A DNA stretch of 64,000 nucleotides from Meandrina meandrites (lineage: Eukaryota > Cnidaria > Anthozoa > Scleractinia > Meandrinidae): positions 36,329,305 to 36,393,304 of the forward strand of contig OY855908.1 of the NCBI GenBank assembly GCA_963693305.1, in the 5' to 3' direction. Within the stretch, counting starts at the first letter, position 1; every line of letters begins with the position of its first letter. The position numbers and the translations under genes were made by a program. This document shows positions 23,692 to 36,244 of this stretch, piece after piece. Under the pieces are notes generated by a model. It did not search any database and was not told the origin of the DNA. It worked only from the letters and a program-made list of their open reading frames with translations.

Positions 23692-23875
23692 CTGCGAGCA
23701 GGCTCACCTCTGGGTCACATGCGCGAGTCATCTGCGAGCGAAGCGATCTGGCAGGCAGGAATCTGGTGCGGAAGCGCCACAAAACTTCACCACTCGCGTG
23801 ACGCAGCTACGCTGCTCTCTGTCGCGGCTTTGCTGCGTGCGCGTGTGACCCAAAGGTGAGCCAACTCGCAGGCTA
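23692..23875. mobile_element. Foldback MITE with CTGCGAG...GGCTCACCT ends
   Basis: The left end 'ctgcgagcaggctcacct' with 'ctgggtcaca' pairs with 'tgtgacccaaaggtgagcc' and 'ctcgcaggcta' at the right. It shares the TAGCCTGCG terminal word with 8061-8293, so they may be related families. Confidence 0.7.
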
Positions 23876-24819
23876 ATTTCAAAACACCTCAAAGTTCATA
23901 AAGAATACTCTCCTGTGTGTTGTACTTTCAACTCTCTCCAGAAGAGTTGGAAAGTGATGAAACACTCCCAACACATACACTGCCCTTCATGTTTCTACTT
24001 TCCACCTTGACAAATTTTGCATATACCACACATCACACTGGGTCCAAATAGTGGACCATACATGATTGCAGAGGCGTAGCTAGCCTATATAGACCTGTAG
24101 CCTGAGCCTACAAGTTTTTTTAGCCCCCTTGTACGTTTAAATATGTGATAGAGAGTAATTCAAGCTGAAGCACTTTCAAAATGAAATAGAAAGCAATATA
24201 CATTGTAAAGATCACAACTACCCTTTCGCAATTACATCAAGTGCCACCACAGGAGACTTGTTTAGTAGCCAAGTCATAGATATGTGCGCAGTGCGTTTAT
24301 ATATTTATTAATGAGTGAAAATTGGCCCATCCTATGTAATGAAATGATCAAAACTAAGGTGCTGTTGATTTGCACTTTTGAGGGTCTATATCGGAAGCAT
24401 ACTCCCCTCCCCTCTCCCTAAAAGCAGCCTTTTTTCGGCTCGTTTGGCGTTGCGTACAATCCTTTAGAAGGCTGGCTAAGCCCCTGGAATGTGTAGTTGA
24501 GGTATCGAAGCGAACCAAATTGGCACTTCATCTTCGTATGATCCGAGGGGATGTCACACCCATACATTCTTTTTTTGTATAAGAATCTTTTTTTGTATAA
24601 GAATCTTTTTTATATAAGAATGTTGAGGCTGAAATTGACCCCGATTTTAAGAAAATGCAAAGGATGCGCCGACGCTGACACTAAGAATTCATTTAAAAGC
24701 ATTTTAGATTTTATTCGTTTGAATAGCAGACATGTATACAAAATAGCTAATGGTACAGCGCACAATGTTTTTTTTAAGGTTTCCAGGTCGTGTTCATATC
24801 AGTTTTCTTAAATTCTATA

Positions 24820-25341
24820 CAGTGGAACCCCGATATAACGATATGCCAAGGAAGCAGTAAAATTAATATATCGTTATATCGAGATATCGTTATATCGAGA
24901 CTCCCGATATAACGATATGGCCGTAAAATAACCGAAAATATCGTTATATCGGGGTAAAATTAAAATGTACTTTTTCTTTTCACTACATATGATATAAATT
25001 AATTAAACTTGTAATGAGTATCAAATGATTCACAAATGTAGCGTTTCAAGCACGTAACAATGTCCTTTAACAATTTGCAAAACATGAGACGTTTTCAAGG
25101 TTACACGACAAAGTCTGTGGTATGAATCGTAAAAGGGAAACAAAACTAAACTTAAACATGTGTACTGATACTATAATATCGTTATATCGGGGAAGCTAGA
25201 TTTTACGCTCGGTACGCTAAATTCTCATCGTTATATCGGGAATATCGTTATATCGAAGATAACTTTTGCCGGGACATAGTATATTCATCGTTATACCGGG
25301 GATATCGTTATATCGAGGATCGTTATATCGGGGTTCCACTG
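24820..25341. mobile_element. Pogo-like MITE A (CGTTATATCG iterations)
   Basis: The 522-bp element is flanked by TA on both sides. Its inverted ends start CAGTGGAACCCCGATATAAC. Near both ends the word CGTTATATCG is reiterated more than ten times in both orientations, as expected for subterminal transposase binding sites. CAGT...TA-flanked ends resemble the pogo/Tigger branch of Tc1-mariner. There is no transposase. Confidence 0.85.
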
Positions 25342-25974
25342 TATCACCAAAAAACATCCTTAAAACGTTTCAGGCTCAGAACATGAAAAAATAAAAACAT
25401 TCAGTGAAGGTTCAGAATATAAGACGTTCTTCTACCTTAGAAAATAAAAAATGAGAGTATAATGGACGCACCGTAGGTGTGTGAAAATTGTACCATTTTC
25501 TATCGAAGGTGTATAAAAGGGTTACCGTTTCTGTCAAAAATGGTTAAGGGCTTTTGGCCTTGGAGTGGGGCCTCCCCGTACAAAATATTTTTTGAGTATA
25601 ACCCCGGGTTTTTCTTCTGTTTTTCAGACTACGACCACAGTACAAAGTGTACTATGCGAGTTTGAATGTATGGATTTAAAGCTGAAACTCGTAAACCTGT
25701 TTGTTTTTAAGTTGAGGGACTTTTACTTTGTTCGCCTGTGGAAACCCAACGCGCGACCGGAAAAGTTAAAATTTTTGCAAGTTGGGAAAAAACGGGGAGG
25801 GCAGGAACCAAATCGAAAAGATATATAAAAAAAAGTTCGTCCTCAGATTTTTTTTCCTTTCCGCGGGCCGCGCTTCTCGCAGCTCGCGGTTTCGCGGCAA
25901 CACACGCTGCTCGATCCCGATTCGTGTTTTCGACTGGAATGCCAGGAAAATAAAGAGACTACTCGCAGTATAAG

Positions 25975-27260
25975 CAGAAGTCCATAACTAGAAGTCTACA
26001 TCTGGGGTTGGGGCGCGTGCTATGTCTTTCGCGTGTACGCTATTTTTAGAAACTGATGTCTCGCGAGAAAATGACGTAACCCACTATTTCGACACGATTG
26101 GAGTTCTAAGTTGCGGCCGAATATTTTGGAAAGTGGCAGGTGAAATAAATCAAATCACATCAAAACACTTGACAGGCCATTCTCTTTAATTCTCACATTT
26201 CGACAGAAGTAGTATCGTAGATAGTGATTTCAAACGTCTGTTCAGTGGCATTTGAAGGCGAGTGAAAAAGCAACCCGTCGCCGGGTTTCCGTAGACAAAC
26301 TCACAAAACAAACAGGTCGACTTTTTATAATTTACGAGAGAATTTATGAACAGAAGTTCCCCAAACTTTTAGTAGTTAAGTGTGTCTTTATTTTGTACAG
26401 CATATCCTCGTGTTAAAATACTGAACAACATACACAACACAATAGCTGCACACTGCGAAGTGCCCGAGAAGCACAACTTGAATTAAACTTTTGACGGATG
26501 TGAATGAAATCATCATTGTTCGATGAATTAAACTCGTATTTCTATTCATATTAAAACAAGTACATTACCTTAGTCAGTCTTTTGTTTTCATGCCGTCCTT
26601 ATAATTCCAAAAACATGCGAAACTCGCCAAACTTGTCGTTTTCTCTGAATGTTGTTCTCAAACGAATCAAACTTCATTCTGTTCATTCCGCGCTCGATGT
26701 TGAGCGCTTCAGGGACCACGGTTTTGTTTTTCAAAATAGCAACGAACCTGTGCCAAAATGCACTTGCTCTCTTAATGCCTGTCTTCATCTTGAGAGTACC
26801 ATTAATCTTTAGTGTCTTCGCATTTTGAATTTGACTCGGAATTAGTCTATCTTGCCCGCTGCTATTTCGTATTCTGACTCCAAAACACTGAGGTCCTCTC
26901 GCTTATTTGGATGCTCCGAATTTTTACAACTTCGATGCTATCGTCATCGATGAAAGATGGCCTGATGATTCTTGTCCAGACGATTTAATCCTCACAAAAC
27001 GGAAATTACGATGACCAACAAACAGAAATTTCGTAATGCCGTTCGCTCGAGTTCACTCGTCCTCTGCAGTTCTGCTTTTCTTCAAAAATTTGTTCAACCA
27101 ATCAAAGGCGCGAATTAAAAAATACTTCAATGTGATTGGCTACTTGTTCGCGGCAAAGCTGTTCTAAAAATAGCCTACACGCGAGGAGCGCGAGGTACAC
27201 GCGAAAGACATATCTCAAAGCCTATTACCAGAGATGTAGACTTCTAGTTATGGACTTCTG
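25975..27260. mobile_element. 1.29-kb non-autonomous DNA transposon with TSD
   Basis: The ends are perfect 29-bp inverted repeats starting CAGAAGTCCATAACTAGAAG. Both flanks read GTATAAG, giving a 7-bp target-site duplication (25968-25974 and 27261-27267). Subterminal blocks 'gtctttcgcgtgtac' and 'gctatttttagaa' also recur inverted. Interior open frames are under 80 codons and match nothing I know. CAG ends with a 7-8 bp duplication would fit hAT- or P-like elements; the class is not settled. Confidence 0.8.
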
Positions 27261-27267
27261 GTATAAG

Positions 27268-28802
27268 GGCATATTTGTAGGATTATTGCATGTCTCTGGC
27301 CCAATTCATTTCCATCGTGCTCGTCTTGGGCTGAAGGGCGAAGTTCGCGAAGTTAGCCACTCGCGCGTGTTTTGCCAAACGTGAGCTGATCTATCAAAAT
27401 ATACTAGATCTGATGTGAAAACAAAGGAAACTTTGAAAATCGGCAACGTTACACAAGTAGTCCCGATGTACCTTCTGGCCGATGTATAAACGAAAACAAC
27501 TGCTGACTACCCAACAGCCCCACCCCCTTCCCCGCGACACTCGCTTCTTCCCCCCCCCCCCCCCCCCTCAAAAAATCTGGGAAGGGCCGATTTTTTTGAG
27601 GGGAGAGGAAGGGTTGTACACGGGCTACTATTTGAGAGTATCAACCCAGAGAAGATGATAGCTGACCCATTACTGACGACTCAATCTGACTTTTGATTTA
27701 AGTTGGGGCGGACAGAAGGCGGAAAGGAAGTAAATTAAAGAAATTTTGTCACTTCATTACGCCTTCAAGGAGAGCCAAGAGCCTGTTTATCTGAAGCGAG
27801 TGATTTTATAGAAGCCAAAAGAAATTTTTCAAATATCCAAATATTTGATAAGGTAAAGGTCACCTCCTCTTATTAAAATAAACACCGGTGCAAATCTAAA
27901 GGTGTTTTGATACAAAATAATGGGCAATTAAAAAATAAACAAATTTGAGTCGAGTTGATTACCCGGCCTGATGGCTGCAAGCAATTTTAAAGGTTGTGAC
28001 TTCTGTCCACACATTGCTAAAGGATTATTTCTCCTACGGCAGGGAAAACTTAATTACGACCGAATTATTTCCCGCTCTTTGGCGCCGAATTTCTCTTCAA
28101 TGTTTACAAGACTTTGTTGCCGTGTTTAAATTTAAAAAAAATACGCGAGTCAAGTGTAGTTTATTGTTGAGGGTGAAGTTTATATTAGTTGACGAGTATG
28201 GGAAAAATGTCGTTAGAAAATAAAACAATTCTCGTCCGTCAGTAAATGTTACCTTGTGATAAAAACGCTGAAACGTGGTAAAACGATTATCAGTGATAAA
28301 ATTATATTCCTTTGTGTCCATTAATGAAATCCTTCTGTTAAGGATGTACTTCAAAACAAAGGATTTACGGTCATAAATTTGAAATTTTTTCGTTTTCTAT
28401 CCGGATCGCGCAAACAAGGAAAGGACGAAAACAGAGATAAAACTCAAACAATTGCTTATCTCATCTCAATCAAAAACGTGGTACTTTAGAACGAATGTTA
28501 TGCGCTCCTGTTCACGGTCACTACAAGGTCTAGTTTATCAAGTTGTAGATCCAGTCTGTAGATCAGATAACATGCTTTACTGTTAGGAGGGTTTCCGTTG
28601 TGTAAAAGTTTCTCAAGTTACATAAGTTCCCGAGATAAGTTCCAGATCCATTATCCATATTCTCTGGTGAACGCCTCTTTGTATTCCTCAAAATTCGACG
28701 TGGTAGAAATATTTTCAACGCCTTGAACGATCATTTAACACAAGCAACTTGGAGAGCAGGTTAACAGTAGGCGGTGGAGAGCGCTCTGATTTATAGGAGA
28801 AA
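27268..28802. other. Intergenic / SPARC upstream region
   Basis: No gene is seen. It holds a C18 run at 27550-27567 with a facing G-rich block near 27590-27612. The region just before 28803 is the likely SPARC promoter and 5' UTR, but no element is certain. Confidence 0.4.
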
Positions 28803-31800
28803 ATGGACAGATTTTTCCGCATTGCTGTTGTTCTGTTTTTATCTGCCGTATGCCAGGTAAGGAACTGTAAGCAAGGAATCGTTCTATTGTCGTCTCACTG
28901 CTCGATTTGCCGACATAATCGATCACAAAGGTTAATGCAGGCAGGCTTTGATGACATCCGAACGGAACGAGCTGCGTTCCCTGCTAGAAAGCCACGATCG
29001 AGTACTTTAGAGCTATAAAGTCGCAGTTATTCCACAATCGGTTTAACAAACTCCACTGAGCCAGCTACAGCTCAAGAGAGGATTAACAAAAAGCCAATTT
29101 TACGGAGCGAGAAGAGTTCTTTTAAAGGAACAGAAAACTAAAATTGAAACGACCCGGTGCTTGTTTGAAATAATGAAGTATTTTGAAGATGGGTGTGTTT
29201 TAGAATATTAAACGAGCTCTAAGCGTATGTTGTATTTATATTTACTAAATCTACCACTAGAACAATGGCGGGTGACAAAATACTCTTTTACATATTTTGA
29301 AATTTTAAAAACTCCTATCTGCACAAGACGTTCTTTCTTGCAGTGACGATATACCGGCATGGAAGAGTTGATCAAGCATTGACAACATTTATTTTTTATC
29401 GGCACAGAAAATTCTTCACATTTCTTTCGAATCTCTGAAAAACAACCACCTTATTTTCATCACTACCAACGGCATTGCAGGAAAACTAAGCTGTGGCTCC
29501 AGTCGAGAGCGTTTACAGAACGGCATGATGGAGCCATTGCCATTTGCAACATTTAAAATTGCAACTTTTAAGACAAAGGGCAGTTCTTTATTCACAAGTA
29601 AAACATGTCAATTCTCCTTTCAGTGTCCTTTGAAACCCAGAGGTCGTTGTTCAGGAATGTTTTCTTTTGTTTAGTCTAAACAAATCAAGACAAAAATGAC
29701 AACTATTCTTGTGTGACGCTCACGACCACAGAAAGTCAACACTTTTGAGCCATCGGAACAGCAGGAAAGTGAAAACCAAAATTCAAGCCGTGAACGTCCT
29801 TGAAAAGTAAATTGTAGTTTTGCTTTCATTTTCCGTTCATCTAATTCTCTTTTTTAAAAAAATTAACAGAACTCTAACATTTTTGTACAAAGTTATGATT
29901 TTGAGTGCAAAGAAAAGAAAAGAAAAGAGCAAAAATGTCGTTCAAATATAATTGCATTTATTAGTTGACACTTGAAAGTCCTTGACAAGTGCTTGGATGT
30001 TGGGAGCAAAAACAAGGTACGATTCTTCGAACAATGTACATTTTGAAAAATGTTTAGAATAACAGGATTTCCTAGTATTCGTTAAACATTTTATCTTTGA
30101 ATTGCTCTTCAATTTGTCATAGCATACCCTTATAGATATAGGGGATAAAGCCGAGAAGTGATGTTACAGTCTAAAAAGACCGCCAACACCGTTCTGAATT
30201 GCCGACAAGAAGGTGTAAATCGAAATCCTCCCCGGCAAAAATCTTTCAACACTCATTTCGCGGCGGCTTTGCTCTGCTTGCACTTGTCAAACCCGATGAG
30301 TAACAGATCTCGAGTGGAGCACTTGATTTGCGACATTTTCTGACGTTTTAATCTATTTTGCGATCGCAAACGGACTTTTTATTGTTTATCTTAATCGCCT
30401 GCTTGAAAGCATCTAGTAGTCTCTCTGTTTTTTTCTTTCGTGCAATGGATAGTCGCCATCAAGTTCGGTTTTAAAGCCGTTTTAAAGCCCCTCAGGGCAG
30501 GCTAATTCTGTCTGATGCTTTTATTTTTAGTTTCAGTTTTGTCGCAAAGTTAAAAGGGAACCGCTGTGAGGTGACTAGTCAAGTTTCACATCTATTTTCC
30601 CGCTCCAGTTTTCCGCTGTGTGCAATATAACAAATTCTGAAAAGTTCGATTTTCCATTAAAAGACGAAATCGAAGTCCAAACTTCACTATTTTTTTCTCC
30701 TTCTTCTTAGCTACAGTCAAATGAAACCCGGCAATAAACAACGATAAATCAGTTATTCACTCAGGGATAAATATCGTCTATCTTCAGGGTGGTCTAGCTG
30801 GGCGTGATAACAGGCATAACAGGAACAGGGAGGTTTTTGTAAAGTGAGCAACAATTAAATGAGGAGCGTGCGGGTAGGAGAATATGAGCCCGCACTCCTT
30901 CCTTGAATGAAGACCCGCGCGCGGAGCAGCCAAACGCCTTCCCGCCAAAATTGCTTCTTTTAAAGTTACCCTTGGCCGTTCGGCTGGAGAAGGGTAGAGA
31001 AGTTTGCCGACTCGCAATTTGGCTTGCCACTGCTATTTTTTATAACAGTTTCCTACAAACACACATCTTCGCTTCAAACTCTTGGAAAGTTCGAGGCGGC
31101 TAAAACCGGAAGTAGCGTTAGATTTTTGCGTTCGGCAGCAGGGTAAACCAGGGTAGACCGAATCGCAAAGGCCCGGCTAAGCCAAGGATTATAAGGATAA
31201 CACACCCTAATGAAACTCGTCAGTGGCTAGACTGCAGTAGACTGCAAGCCTCTCAAACTTCCCAAGTAGTGCCAATGCAAAAAAGGAAAATCGCTTGCAC
31301 TGTGCGCACTTTTAGCTCCTGCGTTTTACAGTGGCCAGGCACAAAAATACAACACCAGTTTCGCTGCCTCAAAGTTTGTGCGAGTTGAAGCGGAAATATG
31401 CAAGACTTTTGTAAGTAAACGTTATAAAAAGGACAGTTGTAAACCAAATTACCAGCCGCCATAAGCTTGGTGTATAACAAATATTTTAAATAATTCTCTA
31501 TGCAAATGCAACGTATAAATCTTAACTTTTCAGGCACCAGCTTAAGGGGGCTACGTCACGGGGATTTTGAAGATTTTTGGTCTAAACTGTTCTGAAATTG
31601 GTGGTAGGCAACTTAAACCACGAAAAACATTATCTTTGAACATCTAAAGGAAGATATAACCATATTTTGTGGAGAAATGTCAAACCACAGCTACAAATGT
31701 CGATTTTTTTTGAAGATGCGCGGAAACAAATTGAAAAATTTAGCCTCAATTTTTCAAGTTGTAATCCATTTCTATCCAAGCCATCCGCAGCCAGAGATGC

Positions 31801-34722
31801 TTGTTAATGGTTTCAGTGCTCTAATATAGCAATTGTTAATATAAATGTGCTATTACTTAAGGTTTCCTATGACACAAGTATATTTTTTGGCTATTCAAAA
31901 ATCTGTTGAAATCCTTGACAAAGCCCCTTAAACTTTTGGCTCAAAAGTTGAAGATACCGAAATTTGAGACGTTCAAAAATGGCAGGTTTTGGCGGGAACT
32001 GCGCGCGTGCGCGTTTGACCGCTGTGATCTATTGCTTACGTTCAACCGTCTAAGACAAATGTACCCATTGCAGACCTATGATTTCTCCATCAGGTAACAC
32101 TGGGACAGGATGAAAATCAAGACCCATGTAAGGGGGTGCCTTGTCCAAGGGGCCAAATGTGCATACCTCACATGGACAACGGAGTAAAATTCACCACTTG
32201 TGAATGCCCAGAAAGCTGTCCCGCAGAGTCGAGCGATCCCGTTTGCAGTTACTACAACAGGCAGTTTGGCAGTCGCTGCGAGATGCACAAGTACGCATGC
32301 GCTCACGATCTGACCATAAAAGTCAAGAACCAAGGAAACTGTCCGTCACAGGGTAAGTAACGCAACACAGAGTAAGTGACGCAACAGTCGCAAACGTTAC
32401 AAGCTAGCCAAGTTTGTGTGCGTTTTCGTCGACGTTGGGGGTGGGTGGTGGGAGAATGAATGCGAAATTGTGCCTTGCTGGAAGTTGTATCATATTGTTT
32501 CATAAAACAAAACATAGATGAAGGGCAAAAAAAGTTAACAAAACTTCCAAAATCCTGGAAAAATTCTATACGTCTTCTAGACACAAAATTGTGTTAGGTT
32601 ATCTGAAGTGTTTTTTTCGCATTTATTTCAACGAATAATACGATTCAGGTTTTATGAGTTTTTACATACCTTTGTAAAATGTGGCCAGTGTAACACGAAA
32701 GTAAAGGTGTGTCATTTTAGGCATCTCTACTACCCTCCCACGCGTTATAAAGATTATCTTTGTATGAAGATCATTACCATTATCATCATTCTCATTTTCA
32801 TCTTTATCATCGCCCTCGTCCATCTCTGCCGCCTTTCCCACATCGTGTCAATTTATCAATCTTGTTTAAATCCTGAAGGCCATTTTTCGGCCGCTTAACT
32901 AAGCCGGGTTTTAATGCGAATATCTCGTTCGCGCTTATCTCACAAATCTATGATTAGCGGTTTTTTGTAAATTTTTGGGTGATTTTTGGGATGTTTGGGA
33001 AGAGATAGTTTTTTCTCAAAGGATTAGTAAAATTTAAAAAAAAAAAGAAATATTAAAGATTAAATGTGATTTTAAAATTAGAATTTGAAGACACCAAAAC
33101 AGTCCCTCGACAACCTGGGGTGCCCTTGCGTGGGGGTCAACTGCCTGTTGCTGTTTCAAAAATAATTTTCTTTCTTCTATCTATTCTTTAAACGTCTCAA
33201 AATTTCTCTCAAATTCAGGTCAAGTCCCGCCTTAAGCTTGGGTAAGGCTACTTAAAAAGCTGCATCTGTACACCCTGGTGCAGTCGTCCTCTGGGTCAGT
33301 TCACGATATTCTAACTAGTCTGTTCACATATACATGATTTTCTCTAAGCTGGTCGAGAACGCCCGAGCAACCATAGACTGCGGGGGATTGGAACGAGCGT
33401 GAACGGAAGGGGGATGGGGTGGGTAAAGATAAAAGAAAAAGAAAACATGTTTCCTAACAAACTAGTTTTAAAGTGGCAGGATCATTTCTGTTGCAGCTGA
33501 ACACTTCTGCTCCGATCTTTACCTGCTGCAGTTTCCGAGCCGTTATTTGGAATGGATTATGGTTGCACGCGAGCAATCCCTGGATCCTACCTTCAATTTA
33601 GAAGACAATGCACGTGCTGACTCGCTCACTGAAGACGAACGACGAGAAGTCCTGGAGGTAAGAAGTCGGTTTCCATTGCAGCCGTTATTTGGAACGTCAC
33701 GTAACGCTTTTGAGGAGAAGCGTTGCGTGACGATTCAAACAACGGTTGCGAAGGAGGCCAGAGAAGTAAACGCAGACGACCAGCCTAGTCTCTTGGCGTT
33801 CTCTTCATCTCGCGAGCGAGCGCGAAATACACAGAAGGGTCTTGTAACGAGTTCCGTCGTTCAGTGTAGATAATTTTTTTTCATCCATCCTTTCCTCTCC
33901 CGGGTCTGCCGATTTGTCAGCCACTTGAAATATTAAAGCTGCCATAGAATGGCCTTATCTTTGCTAGTTAAAGTGGACGGTTTAAACCCCAAAAATCGTC
34001 GATAACCACCAAAATTGACATCAATCTCACCAGCGTAAAGATGTATTTAGTCCTCCGTCATGGAAAAATAAAGAAGGATCAAGCAGTCTTCCGCTAGCTA
34101 ATGGTTTTCACTTACAAATGGTCGTAGCTTGAAAGATGTTTTTCTTTTTCTATTTAGTGGGAATTTGAGTACATTGACCAGAACAACAATGATGTCCTCG
34201 ATACAGCGGAGATTGAAGTGGTCTTCAATGACGTGCTTAATTTCGAACCTTGCCTTTATGGGTTTCTGAAGTCATGTGACCTGAACGGGCGAGAAGGCAT
34301 TGATAAGCGCGAGTGGGATTTCTGTTTTCCAAAGACAGGTAACAGACTCACCAACAAATTGAGCTAACAAACTTTCCAGTGTCATCCGTTTTATTCTGAT
34401 GCTTAATGTTTTGAAATCCCCCTATTGGCTTTGTTGACTTAGCTACGTATGTTTCTCAAAATAGGGACTAAAATTTCAATTAAAACGAAATTTCACGCGC
34501 ATTTTTTTAATGTTGAAGCATTACGAATGATTGTCGTTTAGCTTAGCTTAGAGAACGTTTATCGCAAGTGGAAATGTTTTCCTCCCTTTTGGATTTAATT
34601 TGTCACTGTGATGCAATCGAAACGAATTCCTTTTCAGTTTATATTTTATTGCTTTACACTGAGTAAGCCTATTGCACTCTTTTCTTTTATTTCTAGGTAC
34701 GGCTTTCGAAAGCAGGAAGTGA
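28803..34722 (+). CDS. SPARC: SPARC (osteonectin)-like secreted matrix protein
   Basis: Exons are 28803-28856 (signal peptide MDRFFRIAVVLFLSAVCQ), 32094-32352, 33497-33657, 34158-34338 and probably 34697-34722 (TGA). Phases agree, giving about 226 residues. Exon 2 codes for a follistatin/Kazal module (CKGVPCPRGQMC, then CPESC, PVCSYYN, CEMHKYACAHD, GNCPSQ). Exons 3-4 code for the extracellular calcium-binding domain: HFCSDLYLLQFPSRYLEW, EF-hand loop DQNNNDVLDTAE, then a second loop DLNGREGIDKRE held by Cys on both sides. SPARC binds collagen and calcium in the extracellular matrix. The acidic domain I of vertebrate SPARC is absent: only about ten residues separate the signal peptide from the Kazal module. 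The last, 8-codon exon is the least certain part. Confidence 0.9.
33675..33768. mobile_element. Hairpin MITE in SPARC intron 3
   Basis: Arms 'gccgttatttggaacgtcac' and 'gtgacgattcaaacaacgg' flank a small loop, with 'aacgctt' and 'aagcgtt' at the tip. It begins 18 bases after the exon 3 donor. Related copies lie at 34868-34965, and single arms at 13063-13130 and 13200-13240. Confidence 0.65.
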
Positions 34723-34867
34723 ACAGCACAAACTTACGATGTCTCAAGAGGCGTTTGAGTCGATATTTTCGTGTCATTTGTCAACTTACTTTTGCTGAAT
34801 CTACGTTGTTACCAGACGATCTGAGTTTTGTTGGCTCGCCCACTGATGATAACTTAATTTTGACTTT

Positions 34868-34965
34868 ATTTAGCTGCTTCCGAGTCGTTATTGGGACTGT
34901 CACGTGACACGACACGCGAGGAACGTTTCGTGACGATCCGAATAACAGCGATGAGGGAGTGTAGA
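34868..34965. mobile_element. Hairpin MITE downstream of SPARC
   Basis: Same architecture as 33675-33768: 'gagtcgttattgggactgtc' pairs with 'gtgacgatccgaataacagc', with 'tgagggag' outside the right arm. It lies about 145 bases past the predicted SPARC stop. Confidence 0.6.
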
Positions 34966-35084
34966 AAAGAGTTTGTTATTTTAAACCGACCATAATTGTC
35001 AAAGTAATGCTGCAGCTTGCGACTGTAATTAAAAAATATTTAACATTTTTTCGTTGGTTTTCGGAACAGTCGAATCAAAGAATT

Positions 35085-35600
35085 TGGTTGAACTGGCTGA
35101 GAAGTTTGGAAAACCAACAGAAAGATGTCAAAAAGTTGTACATGCCGTTGTTTGTTATTTGATTGGCTGAGAAGTTTAGAAACGTAACAAAAAGATGTCA
35201 AAACGTTGTGCGTGCGGAGCCTTGCTTGCCTAGTTTCTGTACGGCTTTTTCTCAGGCCTTCGCGGTATCGTATGACGTCACTACTCGTTTCGGTGGCGTA
35301 ACCCGACCACGTGACCCGAAACGGGTTGACCGCGACGAATCAGAGGCCTAGGAACTAAGCAAGTTCTTTGCCCTTTTCTTGCCTTTTGTCGGTTGAGGTG
35401 TGAAAAACCAACAGAAAGATGCTTTAGGTTGTATGTGCGGTTCCTTCCTCTTTTTATTGGTTGTGAAGCTCGGAAAACCAACAGAAAGGTGCCAAAAGTT
35501 GAATGTGCGGTTCCTTGCTTTTTTATTGGTTCAGAAATTCGGAAAACCAACAGTAAGATGCCAAAAAAGCACTGCAAAAGGATTGCGTGTGATTGCTGGT
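35085..35600 (+). repeat. Minisatellite of about 70 bp with CCAAT/ATTGG words
   Basis: The words 'gaaaaccaacagaaagatg', 'tatgtgcggttccttgct' and 'ttttattggtt' recur in order at about 35107, 35408, 35480 and 35550. A diverged unit lies near 35180, and 35225-35390 interrupts the array. Long open frames across it are repeat-driven. Confidence 0.7.
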
Positions 35601-36162
35601 TGCTTTATTGGGTCATAGTTGGATTGGATAGGGCGTTTGGAGAACAAAGAGAAAACAAAAACTTACAACGAAAGCTTCAATTTAGCAATTGGCATCGTTT
35701 TTTCAAACCCGTTGTTTGTGACTCGTCCAAATATTCAATGAAACCCATCCTTATCCCTCTTTGGGTCATTTCAGTTAACCATTATTTTGAAGTTCTGTTT
35801 GATTTTAAGGTAAAGTGAAATCACGCAGTTGAGTTTGTATATAGCTGAAGGTTCTGTTAGAGGTAATGTTCTGTTAGTTCGTAATATTGTTTTACTGTGA
35901 TCAACGAAGATGTTTTCGAGGTTGTTGACAAAGCTTGAAGAAAGCAGCTTTTACACGTAAAAACGCTTTAGCTTGCCGAACTAAGAGTTAAACAGCCGCC
36001 GACGAGCCATTTAACTTTAATTAATAAAACTGATCTTGAACAGATTTTATCTCAGTTTCCAAACGTGGTTGTTTCGGTGCATTCTGAAACACCCAAAACT
36101 GCGCGTAGCAAAGAGAGGACACTTCATTTTGGCTCGCAAGTTGACCTCGTTTTATTTTGTAT

Positions 36163-36168
36163 TTTATT
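36163..36168 (-). terminator. TTC19 polyadenylation signal
   Basis: TTTATT on the plus strand gives AATAAA on the minus strand, about 77 bases beyond the TTC19 stop. A second copy is at 36151-36156. Confidence 0.5.
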
Positions 36169-36244
36169 TTTAACAATACTAATTTTACAAGGAACACCTT
36201 TCTTCAAATCTTATCACTTTTAAAAATAAAATGTTCAATAAACA

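Noticed and set aside
33530..33552. Repeat-derived sequence in a SPARC exon
   Set aside because: The exon shares 'gccgttatttggaa' with the nearby hairpin family, but it codes for the conserved FPSRYLEW of SPARC, so the match is probably chance.
35393..35818. 141-codon open frame
   Set aside because: Its sequence follows the 70-bp tandem repeat, so the open frame is explained by the repeat unit.
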